From: Prorocentrum cordatum
Lineage: Eukaryota > Sar > Dinophyceae > Prorocentrales > Prorocentraceae
Direction: 5' to 3'
Assembly: GCA_963575745.1 (NCBI GenBank)
Contig: CAUYUJ010016484.1
Span: 42,501-106,500 of the forward strand
Length of the DNA stretch: 64,000 nt
Numbering within the stretch: the first letter of the stretch is position 1; the number at the start of each line of letters is the position of its first letter. The notes under the pieces are model-generated. The model saw only the letters and a program-made list of their open reading frames with translations, did no database searches and was not told where the DNA came from. This document shows, one piece after another, positions 29,521 through 39,510 of the stretch. The translations under genes were made by a program, and so were the position numbers.

Positions 29521-30545
29521 AGTGACGGGCTGCTTCGGGCGCCCGCGACGGGCGGCGACGGTTGCGCCGCCCGAGATCGCGCCAGAGCTTCTCTGGCGCT
29601 GGCGCAGTCGGGCCAGGGCCTCGCCCTGGATGCAGCAACGGCTGATCCGCCCATCGCCGCCCGCACCTCGCGGCGCAAGGGGGGGGGGGGCGAGGTGGAT
29701 AGGGAGGTAGGGAGGTTTAGTAGTATGTAAGATGTAATGATAGTGGCATTGCGCAGCCAGTAACAGCATGCAGCATAAGCACAGTGGCGCAGTGCAGCCA
29801 TGTGGGCACTCCGCCGCTACACAGCGATGGCGGCACTGAACCGCTTGCTTGCAGTATACATGTGCAAGGATAGTGACATTGCGCAGCCATAGTGGCATCC
29901 GACAAGCAGGCAAGCAGCAGTATGCATGTTTCGTGATAGTCATACAACACGCCCACGTGGGGTTGATTGTTGTTTGTGCAGCTTGTTGCGACCAGCATAG
30001 ATAGTTATTTTAGGCTCGACCAACACATATAGTTATGCGAAGCGGCGGCTAGCGTAACGCTAATTAAAGAGCAGGAACAAGGGGTGGGGCAACACAGGGT
30101 GGACATTACGGGAATGCGCAGCACATACCTAATGTGTGCCAGCGTTAGAGTGCGACGATCTGCGCGCGTCACATCGTCCGTTGGATGGGCGTTGTGATCA
30201 TTGTTTGGACTGCGGGGGGGAGGGGGGCGGCCAGGAATAGGCAACACTTAAGGAATATCAGGAACAACCCGCTATAATTGCATTGGCGGAGCGTGGGGTG
30301 GACGAGGGCGGTGTCGATTGAGTATTGATGCCGACGCAAAACCAAGAGGCTTGTGCCATGCAACCTTTAATGAGTCAATCGGTCTGCTGTGGACCGTTTG
30401 GTTCTGCGCCCAGGTAAGACGAACCCAACAACTAGCTTACTGTATTATCACGCGTTGAGGGTTCGTTGGGGTGGGTCTGACCCGACCGTGTCTGCAAAGC
30501 ACGTGGGCGACTCGCGCGAAGGAGTCCTCGTTTCGGGAGTCTGCG
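29521..30545. other. Intergenic, nothing recognised
   Basis: A loose 'tagtggcattgcgcagcca' word is repeated at about 29740 and 29873. Otherwise there are no supportable features. Confidence 0.35.
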
Positions 30546-30548
30546 TGG

Positions 30549-30635
30549 GGGGAGGGAGGACGAGGTGGAGGAGGAGTAGGAGGAGGAGGCGGAGCAGGAG
30601 GATGAGGAGGAGGAGGAGGAGAACCAAGGAGGAGT
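30549..30635 (+). repeat. GGA triplet tract (short, interrupted)
   Basis: 'aggaggaggcggagcaggag' and similar runs over about 85 bp. Confidence 0.85.
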
Positions 30636-30639
30636 TGCA

Positions 30640-31340
30640 GGAGAACGCGCGGCTAAGCTTACACCCAACGGGCAACCCACCGCGCGCGCCAGTGATTGCT
30701 GCCAAGTGCGATGACGTCTCGAGCGAACGCCTCATGTATTGACGGTGGATGCGTTGGTGAGCCAGCCAGCCCCATACGGGCTTCAGAAGCGCGTAAGGTC
30801 ACCCCCACCCCCGCCTTAGTCATTAACGTCTTCCCCATTTCCAGCCACGCACGCACCGCGCATCTGAACCGCATATAGTTTGCGTAGAACGTAAAGTGTA
30901 GTCCAAGCGTTGATGATTTCGCCCTCCCACCCCCCTCCCCGCCGATGTCTTAGAAAGCCCATTGGTGTCGCATCGCGCCACGTGCCCTGGAGGGGATGGG
31001 GGCAGGGGGCCCTCAGGAGACCCCACAACACCCGAGAGCATTGACCCCAGACACATCATGATACTTTGGAGCTCCTAGGCCCTAGGCAATCCTAGGCCCG
31101 ATGGCCCTGAAAACCCAGGGACCCATTGGCGGGGGGAGCGGTGGTGGCGGACGCCCATGCCAGCACGCCCCTCACATGGACCAGCGGGGTCGGCGGTCGG
31201 AGTGGCAGTTTGGATTGTGTGTTTTACTTCGCGCCAGTGGCTCCTCATTGGCCTGCGCACGAAAGTCTCAGCACGCCGCCCATGCGGGTGGCACCGTTGC
31301 AGCGCACAAGCATAGAACAACATTGAACCTACCATACAGC
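30640..31340. other. Intergenic, downstream of the 31345-32118 frame
   Basis: No gene, repeat or structure is recognised. Confidence 0.35.
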
Positions 31341-31344
31341 AAAA

Positions 31345-32118
31345 TCACAAATGCATCGAATCCTCCATCTGCGACTCCAAAGCCATCTGGTCAAATGGTG
31401 GCTGTGTCCCCTCCTCAACCAGCGTGTCCTGACGCGTCACTCCACGACCACGACTGTCCTCAAACAGATCACGCTGGGCCGCCTTGTCATCATCCTTGGA
31501 CAGGTTAGCGACAACTCGCTTGAAGGACGGCAGGGGCAGCCGACTCATCACAGGCGACATGTAGTTGTAGTCCAGGGTGTGGTTGTCCACGTTGCTGATG
31601 GCCTGACTCGCTGATGCTGCTGCTGGTGTTGGAGCGTGCTGAGGAGGCCCCCCTGCTGTCGACGAGGCGGCAGATGAGGATCGTAGCACAACTTCCGATG
31701 GCAACATGCTGTGACCTGGCAATGTCGGCGTCGCTTTGGCATTCGGTGGGGCAGCAAGTCCTGCATCATCAAGAGCTGACTTATCCGCACTGCTAGGGGA
31801 AACTTTTGAACCGTCTTGGCCGTCGGGTTGATCAGGAGGAGGGCTATCGATGACTGCGATCGGGTCAGGAAGCTGCTGAGGAACTATGCTGGAACACTTC
31901 GCCCGTTTCGCATCCCGCTCTGGGTCGATGTTTGGTTTGCCCTGTAGCAGATGATACAGCTCTCGTTGTTCTGCATTCGATTGAACCTCACGTTTGGAGC
32001 GGATCTCCACTTGGAAAGGAATGTTAAGAATCTCTTTCCTGAGGTAGCCTGGAGGCAGCTCATCTAATGAAATCACTATTTTTGGATACCTCTCCACATC
32101 AACCTTTTCCATTGGCAA
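31345..32118 (-). CDS. Hypothetical protein or terminal exon, Ser/Ala/Pro-rich
   Basis: 257 codons. The N-terminal third is protein-like and charged: 'VERYPKIVISLDELPPGYLR' then 'VEIRSKREVQSNAEQRELYH'. A basic patch 'RDAKRAKC' follows, then a disordered Ser/Ala/Pro-rich middle, then an acidic end (SRLPLPSFKRVVANLSKDDD ... MEDSMHL-stop). No domain is recognised. Upstream, 'ccgcatag' near 32128 could be a splice acceptor, so the frame may be the last exon of a longer gene whose other exons I cannot place between 32130 and 33678. It lies on the same strand as both large genes and sits between them. Confidence 0.5.
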   Translation of the reverse strand: MPMEKVDVERYPKIVISLDELPPGYLRKEILNIPFQVEIRSKREVQSNAEQRELYHLLQGKPNIDPERDAKRAKCSSIVPQQLPDPIAVIDSPPPDQPDGQDGSKVSPSSADKSALDDAGLAAPPNAKATPTLPGHSMLPSEVVLRSSSAASSTAGGPPQHAPTPAAASASQAISNVDNHTLDYNYMSPVMSRLPLPSFKRVVANLSKDDDKAAQRDLFEDSRGRGVTRQDTLVEEGTQPPFDQMALESQMEDSMHL

Positions 32119-32119
32119 G

Positions 32120-33678
32120 TGGCACTATGCGGTGTTGCCGCAATCGCACAGTGGTGCCCTGCAAACGTACTGAGCCAAACCCTACACCGACCAGAATTGC
32201 AATGAGGATAATACGACATACGCGCCTGCAACGATCTCTGAACAATTGACAGACATAGGAACGGGCACCGTGTAACGAACAAGGCCTGTTCTGAGAAGGC
32301 GTGTGAGGGCAATATCAGCATCCCAAGAGGCATCCAAGATGGGGAACGTTGCGCACAGCACCTTGATTGCCGTTTCCCCTGGTGCGGGCGTCCCTTTGGA
32401 GTCTTCTAGGGTGGTCTCATGGGCCCTCTCGGAGCCAGATGTTGGCCCTCGTGAGGCCCCAAGTTGGGCCCCAATGTTGCCCCATGAGGGTCTGCAAGAA
32501 AGCTTGGGAGGACCCCGAGAGGGCTGTCAAGAGGACCCGACGGGCACCAATAGCGTGTGCACGTCGTGTATGTGACGCTGGCTGGAAGGCATGTTGCGTG
32601 CACATTGTAGCGTGATTGATGTTTGGCTTGAAGGGTGTGTGAATGGTGTTGAGGGGCTCGTTCGTGTTCTGTGTTTGTTCATATGGCTTCCTGGTCACAC
32701 CTATTCCTGTGCAGGTTTGCCCATGATACCCCAGGAAGTTGATTGGACATGTTTGTCTGAGGAAAGGCGCGGTTGCCTTGACGCCCTCGTGGGTTGGCAT
32801 TCGCGGGCATTCGGAACCTATCTTGGCATGCGATTCTTGGCCATGAGGCCTTCGCGGTGCCTTCTTGGAGCGTTCGTGGGACAATATTGGGCACTTCACA
32901 TTGGCCTCTCGGACCCTCTCGGAGCCCCCGCGGTGCCACATTGCGACATGGTGAGGGAGCTCGCGTTGTCAAAACAGCTCGCGCTGACAAACGGCGCGAG
33001 CTTCCGCCGTCTTCGAATTGGTTTGGCGCTATCTTGGGGCAGTATTCGGTCCCTCTGGAGGCACGTTCGGGGCCCTCGTGAGCCGCGCGCGGCGATCCAT
33101 GCGCGCCCCCAAGAGGCCCAGGAGACCCCCACACCGTTTCCCAGAGCCCTCCCTAGAGACCACCACCATATGCCCCCCCCCGACAGTACCTTACAGGCCC
33201 CCGATCAGCCTTCAAGATGCCAGAGCGACACACATGCACGCGTCATTAACATATGCATGCGTTCTGCTGCCCTGGCGCGGCGGTGGGAATCGCCGCGGAC
33301 AGCTGGGTAGCAACGAATGTGTCATCATTTGCATGCACAGGCCTCACACAGTGCCTGCACTCATGAGTGCTTGATTAGGCTGCTTAAGGCGATTGGGTGG
33401 GCAACCTGGCTACCTCCCCGGCAGCGGAAGTGTGAGGGGCGTGTCGAAATAGGCGTGGACCTCTCATGCGAACGTGGCCACTCGGGCCCTCGGTGGAGCT
33501 CCCTTCGGGGCCAGGAGGCGTGTGAGGAGTGGGCAGGCATTGGCAGGCCCCTTTATGCGAACCTGGTGAAGGCCATCGACGGAGCCCTCTACGAACACGG
33601 ATCCTCACTTGAAACGCTTAAAGGGTGAGCTTACAGGATAATGTTTGTGTTTTTTCATCGGGCATTACACTGCCTATA
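32120..33678. other. Spacer rich in 'ggccctctcggagcc' words; contains a duplicated block
   Basis: Short dispersed words such as 'tgggccccaatgttgcccca' and 'ggaccctctcggagccccc' resemble those in the 1.3-kb intron at 20325-21625. Positions 33090-33610 belong to the block that is repeated at 39490-39980. No independent gene is supported. Confidence 0.5.
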
Positions 33679-36600
33679 TCAACAGCACAGCACAGGCTCC
33701 TCGCCCTCGCCGTCCCTCCTGTCGCCCTCGAGCTCCTCCAACGCCTGGAAACTCGGGAAGGTGTTGCGAGCCCAGATCCGCGCAGCAAGGCGCTCGTCGT
33801 AACTTGGGCAAGCCCCCTGACCCCACCGAATATCGATACATTGGTGAGCGGGCTTGTCGCCGACATCTCGCAATAGCCAGGCTACCAAATACCCCAGCGG
33901 TCGCCCAGCAGGTGGGTGTCGTGGGTTCCTGTTTCTTGTCCGAGTCTTAGTGCACTTGCCAGCGTGGCCACATTGGCACGTCGTCTCGAATGCGTTCTTC
34001 GACACATGAAAAGCAATCCTGCCCCTGCCAGGGATAATGCACGATGCTTCAGCCACGACGTGGCCGCCTGCCGCACGCTCGCCACCGATGGCACGTGGCG
34101 GTCGAGGCTCAGGTGGATCTGGCGCAAGTGGGGCTGGCGGTGGATCCCCTGGATGAGGCTCCCCGCCACCTGGAGGCCCAGGACCATCGCCGCCGTGGTC
34201 GGGAGGGGGGTCAGGCTCCTCAGGCTCATCAGGCTGGTCAGGCTCCTCACCGCCCACGTCGCCAGCAGCGTGATCGATCACATCGGCAACTCCACCAGTA
34301 TCGTCGGGAACCCCTGCATCGCCGCCGTCCTCATGAGCCTCCTCGAGTGCCAAGTCGACTGTGTCTAGCTCATCTGCCTGCTCTTGCAATGCAAGGGCCC
34401 TGCGGCTCGGTCGAGCCTTCGTCTTTTTCTCATAATAAAACACCTTGAACTCGCCTCGTCCAGACGCGAGCCTGCGAACGCTGACTCTGCGCGGGTCGAA
34501 TTGGGCAGCAGCTTTCCTGCGATGCAAGATCTCCCAAACGTCCATCCCGAAAACGAAGTCGTCCCGACCAAACGCCTCACAGAAGTCCCACAAGGTCAGC
34601 CACTGCAAATCGCTATGCAATACAATAACACCGCCCTCCTCGACACCACAGGGCGTCATCGTATGCAGGGGCGGTCGCCATGGGGAAAGGTACATAGCAG
34701 CAATGTGAACCCAGAAGTGGTTCTCGCCTGGGCCGAGAAAATGTCCTCCTGCCCCGTCGCCGCCGTCAACCTCACCGACAGGGCACCCGACAATGCGTAG
34801 CGCGTACATGCCGTCCTGCAGGTGCTTCCTGGAAGCGGAGTCCGCTCGAGGGAACCAGCTTGACAATTGTTGTAGCAGTTTGGTTCGAAGAGCTTTGACT
34901 TTCTTCCCTGTCCCAGTGCATACGCAAAACCCAGCTTGCGAACATAGCGACTCTCGCATGACCTTCACGCGCGGTGGTATTGGGTCTGCATCTGCTTGCC
35001 TCAGGTCTGAATGTTGAGCGTGCCAGAATGCCTCCAGGCCCATGCCAAGCTGACGGCAAGCGGACGACGATGGTGATGAGTCGTTCTTCGGGAAGGTAGT
35101 TGCCACCAATTTTGATGCACGTTTGTTAGCGTGGCTCTGCACTTCGAATAAAGGAAAGGCGCGGTTGGGCACTGGGAAGAGATCAATGCGTTGGCTGTCC
35201 GGTAACCCCAGCATATCAGACAGTTCCTTGGCGGCGGCTCGAGCATCGACATCCGAATACGTCTGCAACTTGTGAGTGCGCTCAGCCGCCAAAAGCTTCG
35301 ACTGTTTAGTCACTGCCCAAACTCTGCGGCACGCCGAAGAAAGACCATGTGTTGATCTGAAACCTTCACTCTCTTTCACAACGGACATGGCCAGATCGAA
35401 GGTCTGAACGGCAGTAGGCCTCTGGGCTAGCTGTTGAACCTGAGCAGCGTCGGCGCGAGCCTGAAGAAAAGCATCAGCATCACTCTGGGCAGGACCAAAT
35501 GACATCATGTCTGGATTGAGGCTGTGCATCGTGGTAGCCTTCCTCCCCAACGCATTCAACTCGGCAATTCGTTCTGCATTCAACTGTCTGTATTGCTCGG
35601 CGAGTGCACGCAAATCAGGTCGCCCAGTAGTCCCGCGTGTCTCAGCGTGGATAAACGCTCTCCACGCGCCCCCTCCCCCCCGCGGCGCAGGGCCACTCTG
35701 CAGGTTCGCCTGGCCCTCGGTCTCGGACGGGAGTCCAGAGGTGGCGTCGTCGGCAGCAGCTCGGTTGCGAAAGTTGCTCGGATCTCGCTCCTCCTTCCCC
35801 CACCTCGATGACATCCATCTCGCAGAAGCCTGCTCGAAGGACGGCAGGTGGGTTTGTAACCCCATGGAGAATAATAGCCGTCGCAGGGAGCCATGCAAGC
35901 ACTCTATCTCCGAAATCTCTGTCCGAGCAAGAATCGCCATCAGCGCCAGGGACACCTTGCCCTCGCGCGTCCGCAAATCATGCCGCTCCAACCAATCTCT
36001 TGAAAAGAAATCACGGATGCAAGGGGCGTCGGAAAGCACATCATCCAGCGCAGCGCCGTCCAGTAAAGCCACGAATAAGCGATATGGGTAGTTCCTATGG
36101 ACGCTCATCAACAACTCTTCCAGTAGCGCGCCCGCTGCTGACAGGATCCGAAACGCCAAAGCACAGTGGGACTCAAGGTGGGAGGAAACTGGCATCAGCG
36201 ACCACATATCGGGTTGTCTGAAAAGCAATCTCAGTTTAGCAAGCGCACGCTCCTCGTGAACGTTGGTAGCAGCCTCGAGAATTCGATAAGACCGACATGT
36301 TAGACCTGCCCCAGCAGGCCCTGGTGGTTGATCCAATTCTTTTGCCCTCTGCGCCGCCTCGAACTCGTCTGCAGCGAGCGCGAACTTGTCTGCCAACAGG
36401 AGCCTAAGCGGCTCAACGCACAAACGCATCAAAACCAAACGTGCGAACGGATCTCCACTGATGAATTTCATGCCCAGCCTCCTGTGCAGTGCATTCTCCT
36501 TCTGCCATGAGTCGGGGGCAGGACCCCCTGGCTCAGCGCCGACGCCATCAGCAGCAGCGCCGCCCTGCCCACCTTCGCCATCAGCATCAGCCGAAGCTTC

Positions 36601-36747
36601 AGGAAACCCATTTGCAGCTTCGCCAGTGGCGTGGAAAGACTTGCAGAATGCAGCATGACACTCCTCGAGCAGACCATGGCATGCAGACAGACGGCCCAAC
36701 GACTCGATAGACGCTTCCATGCCAGTCCAGCGTTTGCGCTCGTAAAC
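33679..36747 (-). CDS. Exon 2 (terminal) of the multicopy-family gene
   Basis: 1,022 codons and a stop. It starts 'VYERKRWTGMEASIESLGRL'. Landmarks in order are an acidic Gly/Ala linker (about 36540-36600), 'ISGDPFARLVLMRLCVEPLR', 'NYPYRLFVALLDGAALDD' and 'ALMAILARTEISEIECLHGS'. Then come a Trp/Arg linker 'GGGGAWRAFIHAETRG', 'SLCSQAGFCVCTG', 'WVHIAAMYLSPWRPPL' and 'VFGMDVWEILHRRK'. An Asp/Pro/Glu/Gly-rich hinge (about 34085-34370) leads to 'CIIPGRGRIAFHVSKNAFET', 'TCQCGHAGKCTKTRT', 'GRPLGYLVAWLLRD' and the tail 'ALEELEGDRRDGEGEEPVL'. The Cys/His cluster could bind zinc. Confidence 0.75.
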   Translation of the reverse strand, partial: VYERKRWTGMEASIESLGRLSACHGLLEECHAAFCKSFHATGEAANGFPEASADADGEGGQGGAAADGVGAEPGGPAPDSWQKENALHRRLGMKFISGDPFARLVLMRLCVEPLRLLLADKFALAADEFEAAQRAKELDQPPGPAGAGLTCRSYRILEAATNVHEERALAKLRLLFRQPDMWSLMPVSSHLESHCALAFRILSAAGALLEELLMSVHRNYPYRLFVALLDGAALDDVLSDAPCIRDFFSRDWLERHDLRTREGKVSLALMAILARTEISEIECLHGSLRRLLFSMGLQTHLPSFEQASARWMSSRWGKEERDPSNFRNRAAADDATSGLPSETEGQANLQSGPAPRGGGGAWRAFIHAETRGTTGRPDLRALAEQYRQLNAERIAELNALGRKATTMHSLNPDMMSFGPAQSDADAFLQARADAAQVQQLAQRPTAVQTFDLAMSVVKESEGFRSTHGLSSACRRVWAVTKQSKLLAAERTHKLQTYSDVDARAAAKELSDMLGLPDSQRIDLFPVPNRAFPLFEVQSHANKRASKLVATTFPKNDSSPSSSACRQLGMGLEAFWHAQHSDLRQADADPIPPRVKVMRESLCSQAGFCVCTGTGKKVKALRTKLLQQLSSWFPRADSASRKHLQDGMYALRIVGCPVGEVDGGDGAGGHFLGPGENHFWVHIAAMYLSPWRPPLHTMTPCGVEEGGVIVLHSDLQWLTLWDFCEAFGRDDFVFGMDVWEILHRRKAAAQFDPRRVSVRRLASGRGEFKVFYYEKKTKARPSRRALALQEQADELDTVDLALEEAHEDGGDAGVPDDTGGVADVIDHAAGDVGGEEPDQPDEPEEPDPPPDHGGDGPGPPGGGEPHPGDPPPAPLAPDPPEPRPPRAIGGERAAGGHVVAEASCIIPGRGRIAFHVSKNAFETTCQCGHAGKCTKTRTRNRNPRHPPAGRPLGYLVAWLLRDVGDKPAHQCIDIRWGQGACPSYDERLAARIWARNTFPSFQALEELEGDRRDGEGEEPVLCC

Positions 36748-39307
36748 CTGCTTGAACGCAAAATCTAAACTCGATTCGTTAGCGACGGGGCGTTGCAACT
36801 CAGGGGCCAAGACTTGAGAGCCCCTCCCCGAGGACACCAGCACGACTCCAATCAGGAACAAGTTTGGTACGCTGGGCGTGGACTCGTGCCTAATTGGGGA
36901 ATGCGCATGCACGTCGCTGACGGATCTCACTATCCATATTGGACGTTACCATCTGGGGGCGCATTGCACGCCCCCGCTCCCAACGGCCCCTACGCACACC
37001 AGACAACACTTCCCAAATATATTGCCCAGAACCCGTTGAACCTCCACTCCTCATCTTTGTTGCCCTCCTCGTCGTCATCGTCCTTGTCGCTAGTTTCCTC
37101 CCTCTCGTCCTCCCAATCCTCTGCAATGTCCGCGTCCTTGTCGTCGTCCTCCCTGCTCAGCCTCCTCCTCCTCCTCCTCCTCCTCATTCCCCCTACCGTC
37201 GTTGTCGTCGTCGTTGTCGCCCTGCCCTCCTTTTCCTGTCCCCCCTCGTCCTGCCCGCCACCGTCCGCCCCCCCCTCCATCGTTGTCGTTGCAGTATTTG
37301 TCGTCGTCATCCGTCTCGTTGGGGGTCGTCGTCGTCCTACCCCTATCTCCCCACCCCAGTGCCCTTCTACCCGTCGTGACCCCCTCGTGGGGTCTGGCGA
37401 AGTGTTGCTGTGGAAACAACGCCCCGCGCGAACGACATCCCATCAGGGTCGGCGGATTCGGCCCAGCAGTCCTTAGGCGCAGCACCAACCAAACTATAAG
37501 ACACCCCATGCGCACACATGTTTTTCAGCATATCCTCGCCATACTTTATCAGATCGGCCTGGGTAACATACAGCTCGACGTCCACGCGGTTCCTCCAGTC
37601 GCCGTTTGGGTAGATGCCAAGACAGATCAACCTTTGCGCAGCTTTGAGACCTTGACCGCAAAACAAATACATCGCACGAGTCCGCCAGGACAGCGCCTCT
37701 GGACTCAAGACGCCAAGCTTGATGCGGACGCGCCTGAGCACAGTGGCTTCCACAATCTTCCTGAATTTCCCCATGTTCGAGTGGCCAGCCAAGCTCAGCG
37801 CCACGCGCACCAGGCCGGTAACTTCATCGTCAATACGGCGGAACACATGCGCATGTATGGTGGCTGCCACGTGCACCTCGCAGTCGAAGAGGGCAGTCTC
37901 ACCGAAGCCAGCATAGCGACGGTCGTGCGCATGGGCCCGCTCAGACAGCCGATTGCTCCCAGCTTTGTCGTTGCACACAATCCTCGACTTCCTCTTGAAA
38001 ACTGTCAAAGCCAGGCTCGCCGAATCAGCCCTGCGCAGTGCCATGCGCAAGTTCACAGCAGTCGTGCGGTCCACGACGAAAAGCCGACGAGGTTGCCTGA
38101 ACAACAGAGCACACACAATTCGTTGACCTGATGATCTCCGCCAGGCAACCACATAACCAAAATTGCATTCCACATGGAGAATCTTCGAAGTACCACCCCC
38201 ATCTGGCGCTTGGGACACATATGCCCTCAGATCAGCATTGTCGATGACAGGCTTCTGAACGATCTGCTGGGACGACTGGCTCTCCATTGCACGGAGGTTC
38301 CCAATCGGGGTAGTTGCAGCATGGCTTCTCGTGCTCATCGGGGTTTCGTCCATGCGGCCAGCCTCGCAGAAGAAGACAGCATCGATCTGCTCTCGCTCCA
38401 CAGCGCGAGCAATCGACATCTCGAACGATCTCCTCTCGCTCCAAGAGCATAGCAACGTAGCGCTAGCAACTCTGATCTCTCTGGCCAAGAAAGCGGCGCG
38501 GGCCATATGGAGTTGCTCGCTCATACTGGCGGTAGAGGCAACGATGCTGAGACGGGGACGCTCGTACATGAACTCCGAGAAGGTCAAAGTTGCACTGTCT
38601 AGTTCGCAACTTTGCCCTGCAACGGTGGTCAGAGCCGCAGACAGAGTTTTTTCAGGATGGCCCAGTTGGACAAGATTGGCGCCTGACCCAGTCAGAAGCG
38701 ATCGCACTACATCCTGCGGCATGCTCTGGGTGCAATCGGTGCTGGACTGGGCCCTCGGTCGGAGACACGACGGCACTGGCCCCAACAAAACCTGACGGCG
38801 CACTCGCAGCTGGTGGTCAGCATGTGCATGCATGGCATCGGCAGCGTCCAACTGGCATTGATTTGCAGCAGCAGCCAAACCGAGCGGAGCGGCAGAGGCG
38901 ATTACTAGGTCAGCCTTCCGTTTGCGACCCCTGCGGTGCGACGAGGGCAGTCCATGCAAGAGACTGTCATCACAGCGAACGGCGAAACTTGCCTCCTCGA
39001 CAGCACCGTCTGCCAATGCAGCGAACGGCGAAACTGTGTCCTCGACAGCAGCGTCTGCCAATGCAGCGAACGGCGAAACTACCTCCTCGACAACAGCGTC
39101 TGCCAATGCAGCGAACGGCGAAAGTGTCTCGACAGCCGCGTCTGCCAATGCAGCGAACGGCGAAACTGCCTCCTCGACAGCAGCGTCTGCAAGCACAGCG
39201 AACGGCGAAACTGCCTCGACAGGAGCGTCTGCAAGCGCAGCGAACGGCGAAACTGCCTCGACAGCAGCAGCGTCTGCCAGCGCAGCGAACGGGTGCTGCG
39301 CAGCCAT
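33679..39307 (-). CDS. Two-exon gene of a multicopy, uncharacterised dinoflagellate family
   Basis: Exon 1 is 39307-37463 and exon 2 is 36747-33679, joined in phase by a probable GC-AG intron (37462-36748), for about 1,636 codons. The N-terminus has seven copies of an (S/H)PFAALADA repeat. The middle holds 'CEAGRMDETPM' and 'YPNGDWRNRVDVELYV'. Exon 2 opens with 'VYERKRWTGMEA', has long helical stretches, a 'MYLSPWRPPLHTMTPCG' segment, an acidic/proline-rich hinge and a C-terminal C-x-C-x-H-x3-C patch followed by 'AGRPLGYLVAWLL'. I recall many dinoflagellate proteins with the same order of landmarks (PFAVLAD, LPNGDWRN, RWTG, LQYLSPYRSTF, MTRT...GRPLGFMMAWL), all unnamed. Both exons end in clean stops or donors with no internal stop, so the gene looks intact. 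Function is unknown; a mobile origin is possible given the copy number. Confidence 0.7.
36748..37462 (-). other. Probable GC-AG intron, 715 bp
   Basis: The donor follows TGC TGG at 37463 and reads GCCGAA; the acceptor is '...gttcaagcag' at 36748. GC donors are accepted in dinoflagellates. Removing it joins ...KDCW to VYERKRWTG..., which matches the order I recall in related proteins. The interior has GTC/GTT and CCT triplet runs (37030-37340), which are absent from the exons. The exact donor base is an inference. Confidence 0.5.
37463..39307 (-). CDS. Exon 1 of the multicopy-family gene
   Basis: 615 codons from ATG at 39307 to 'AAPKDCW'. Residues 5-105 are seven 13-15-residue PFAALADA repeats, encoded by a visible 42-48-bp minisatellite (39000-39300). 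A basic 'SHRRGRKRKADL' follows and could be a nuclear signal. The core then contains 'LCSWSERRSFEMSIARAVER', 'DAVFFCEAGRMDETPM' and 'CLGIYPNGDWRNRVDVELYV'. After 37463 the frame stays open for about 30 codons before drifting into the GTC/CCT-rich intron. Confidence 0.72.
38990..39300 (-). repeat. Coding minisatellite (PFAALADA repeats)
   Basis: On the plus strand 'gcagcgaacggcgaaac' recurs about seven times, with spacings of 42-48 bp that all preserve frame. Units vary mostly in the short Val/Glu-rich linker between conserved PFAALADA cores. Confidence 0.93.
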
Positions 39308-39346
39308 GATTGAGCACTGCTGGAAACCATTACGGATGAGCTGAAG

Positions 39347-39510
39347 ATGGATGTTAATGGGGCTTTCGAGGTCCAGTGTGAGCCCATGTGGGGATCTATT
39401 CCTAAACTATGCCTCCGAGAGGTTCCCCATGGATGTTAATGGGGCTTTCGGGGTCCAGTGTGAGCCCATGTGGGGATCTATTCCTAAACTATGCCCCCGA
39501 GAGGTTCCCC
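39347..39510. repeat. 82-bp tandem duplication upstream of the gene start
   Basis: 'atggatgttaatggggcttt' then 'ggtccagtgtgagcccatgt' and 'ctattcctaaactatgcc' occur at 39347-39428 and again, with only a few changes, at 39429-39510. The first copy ends about 40 bp from the ATG at 39307, in what would be the promoter or 5' leader. Confidence 0.93.
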
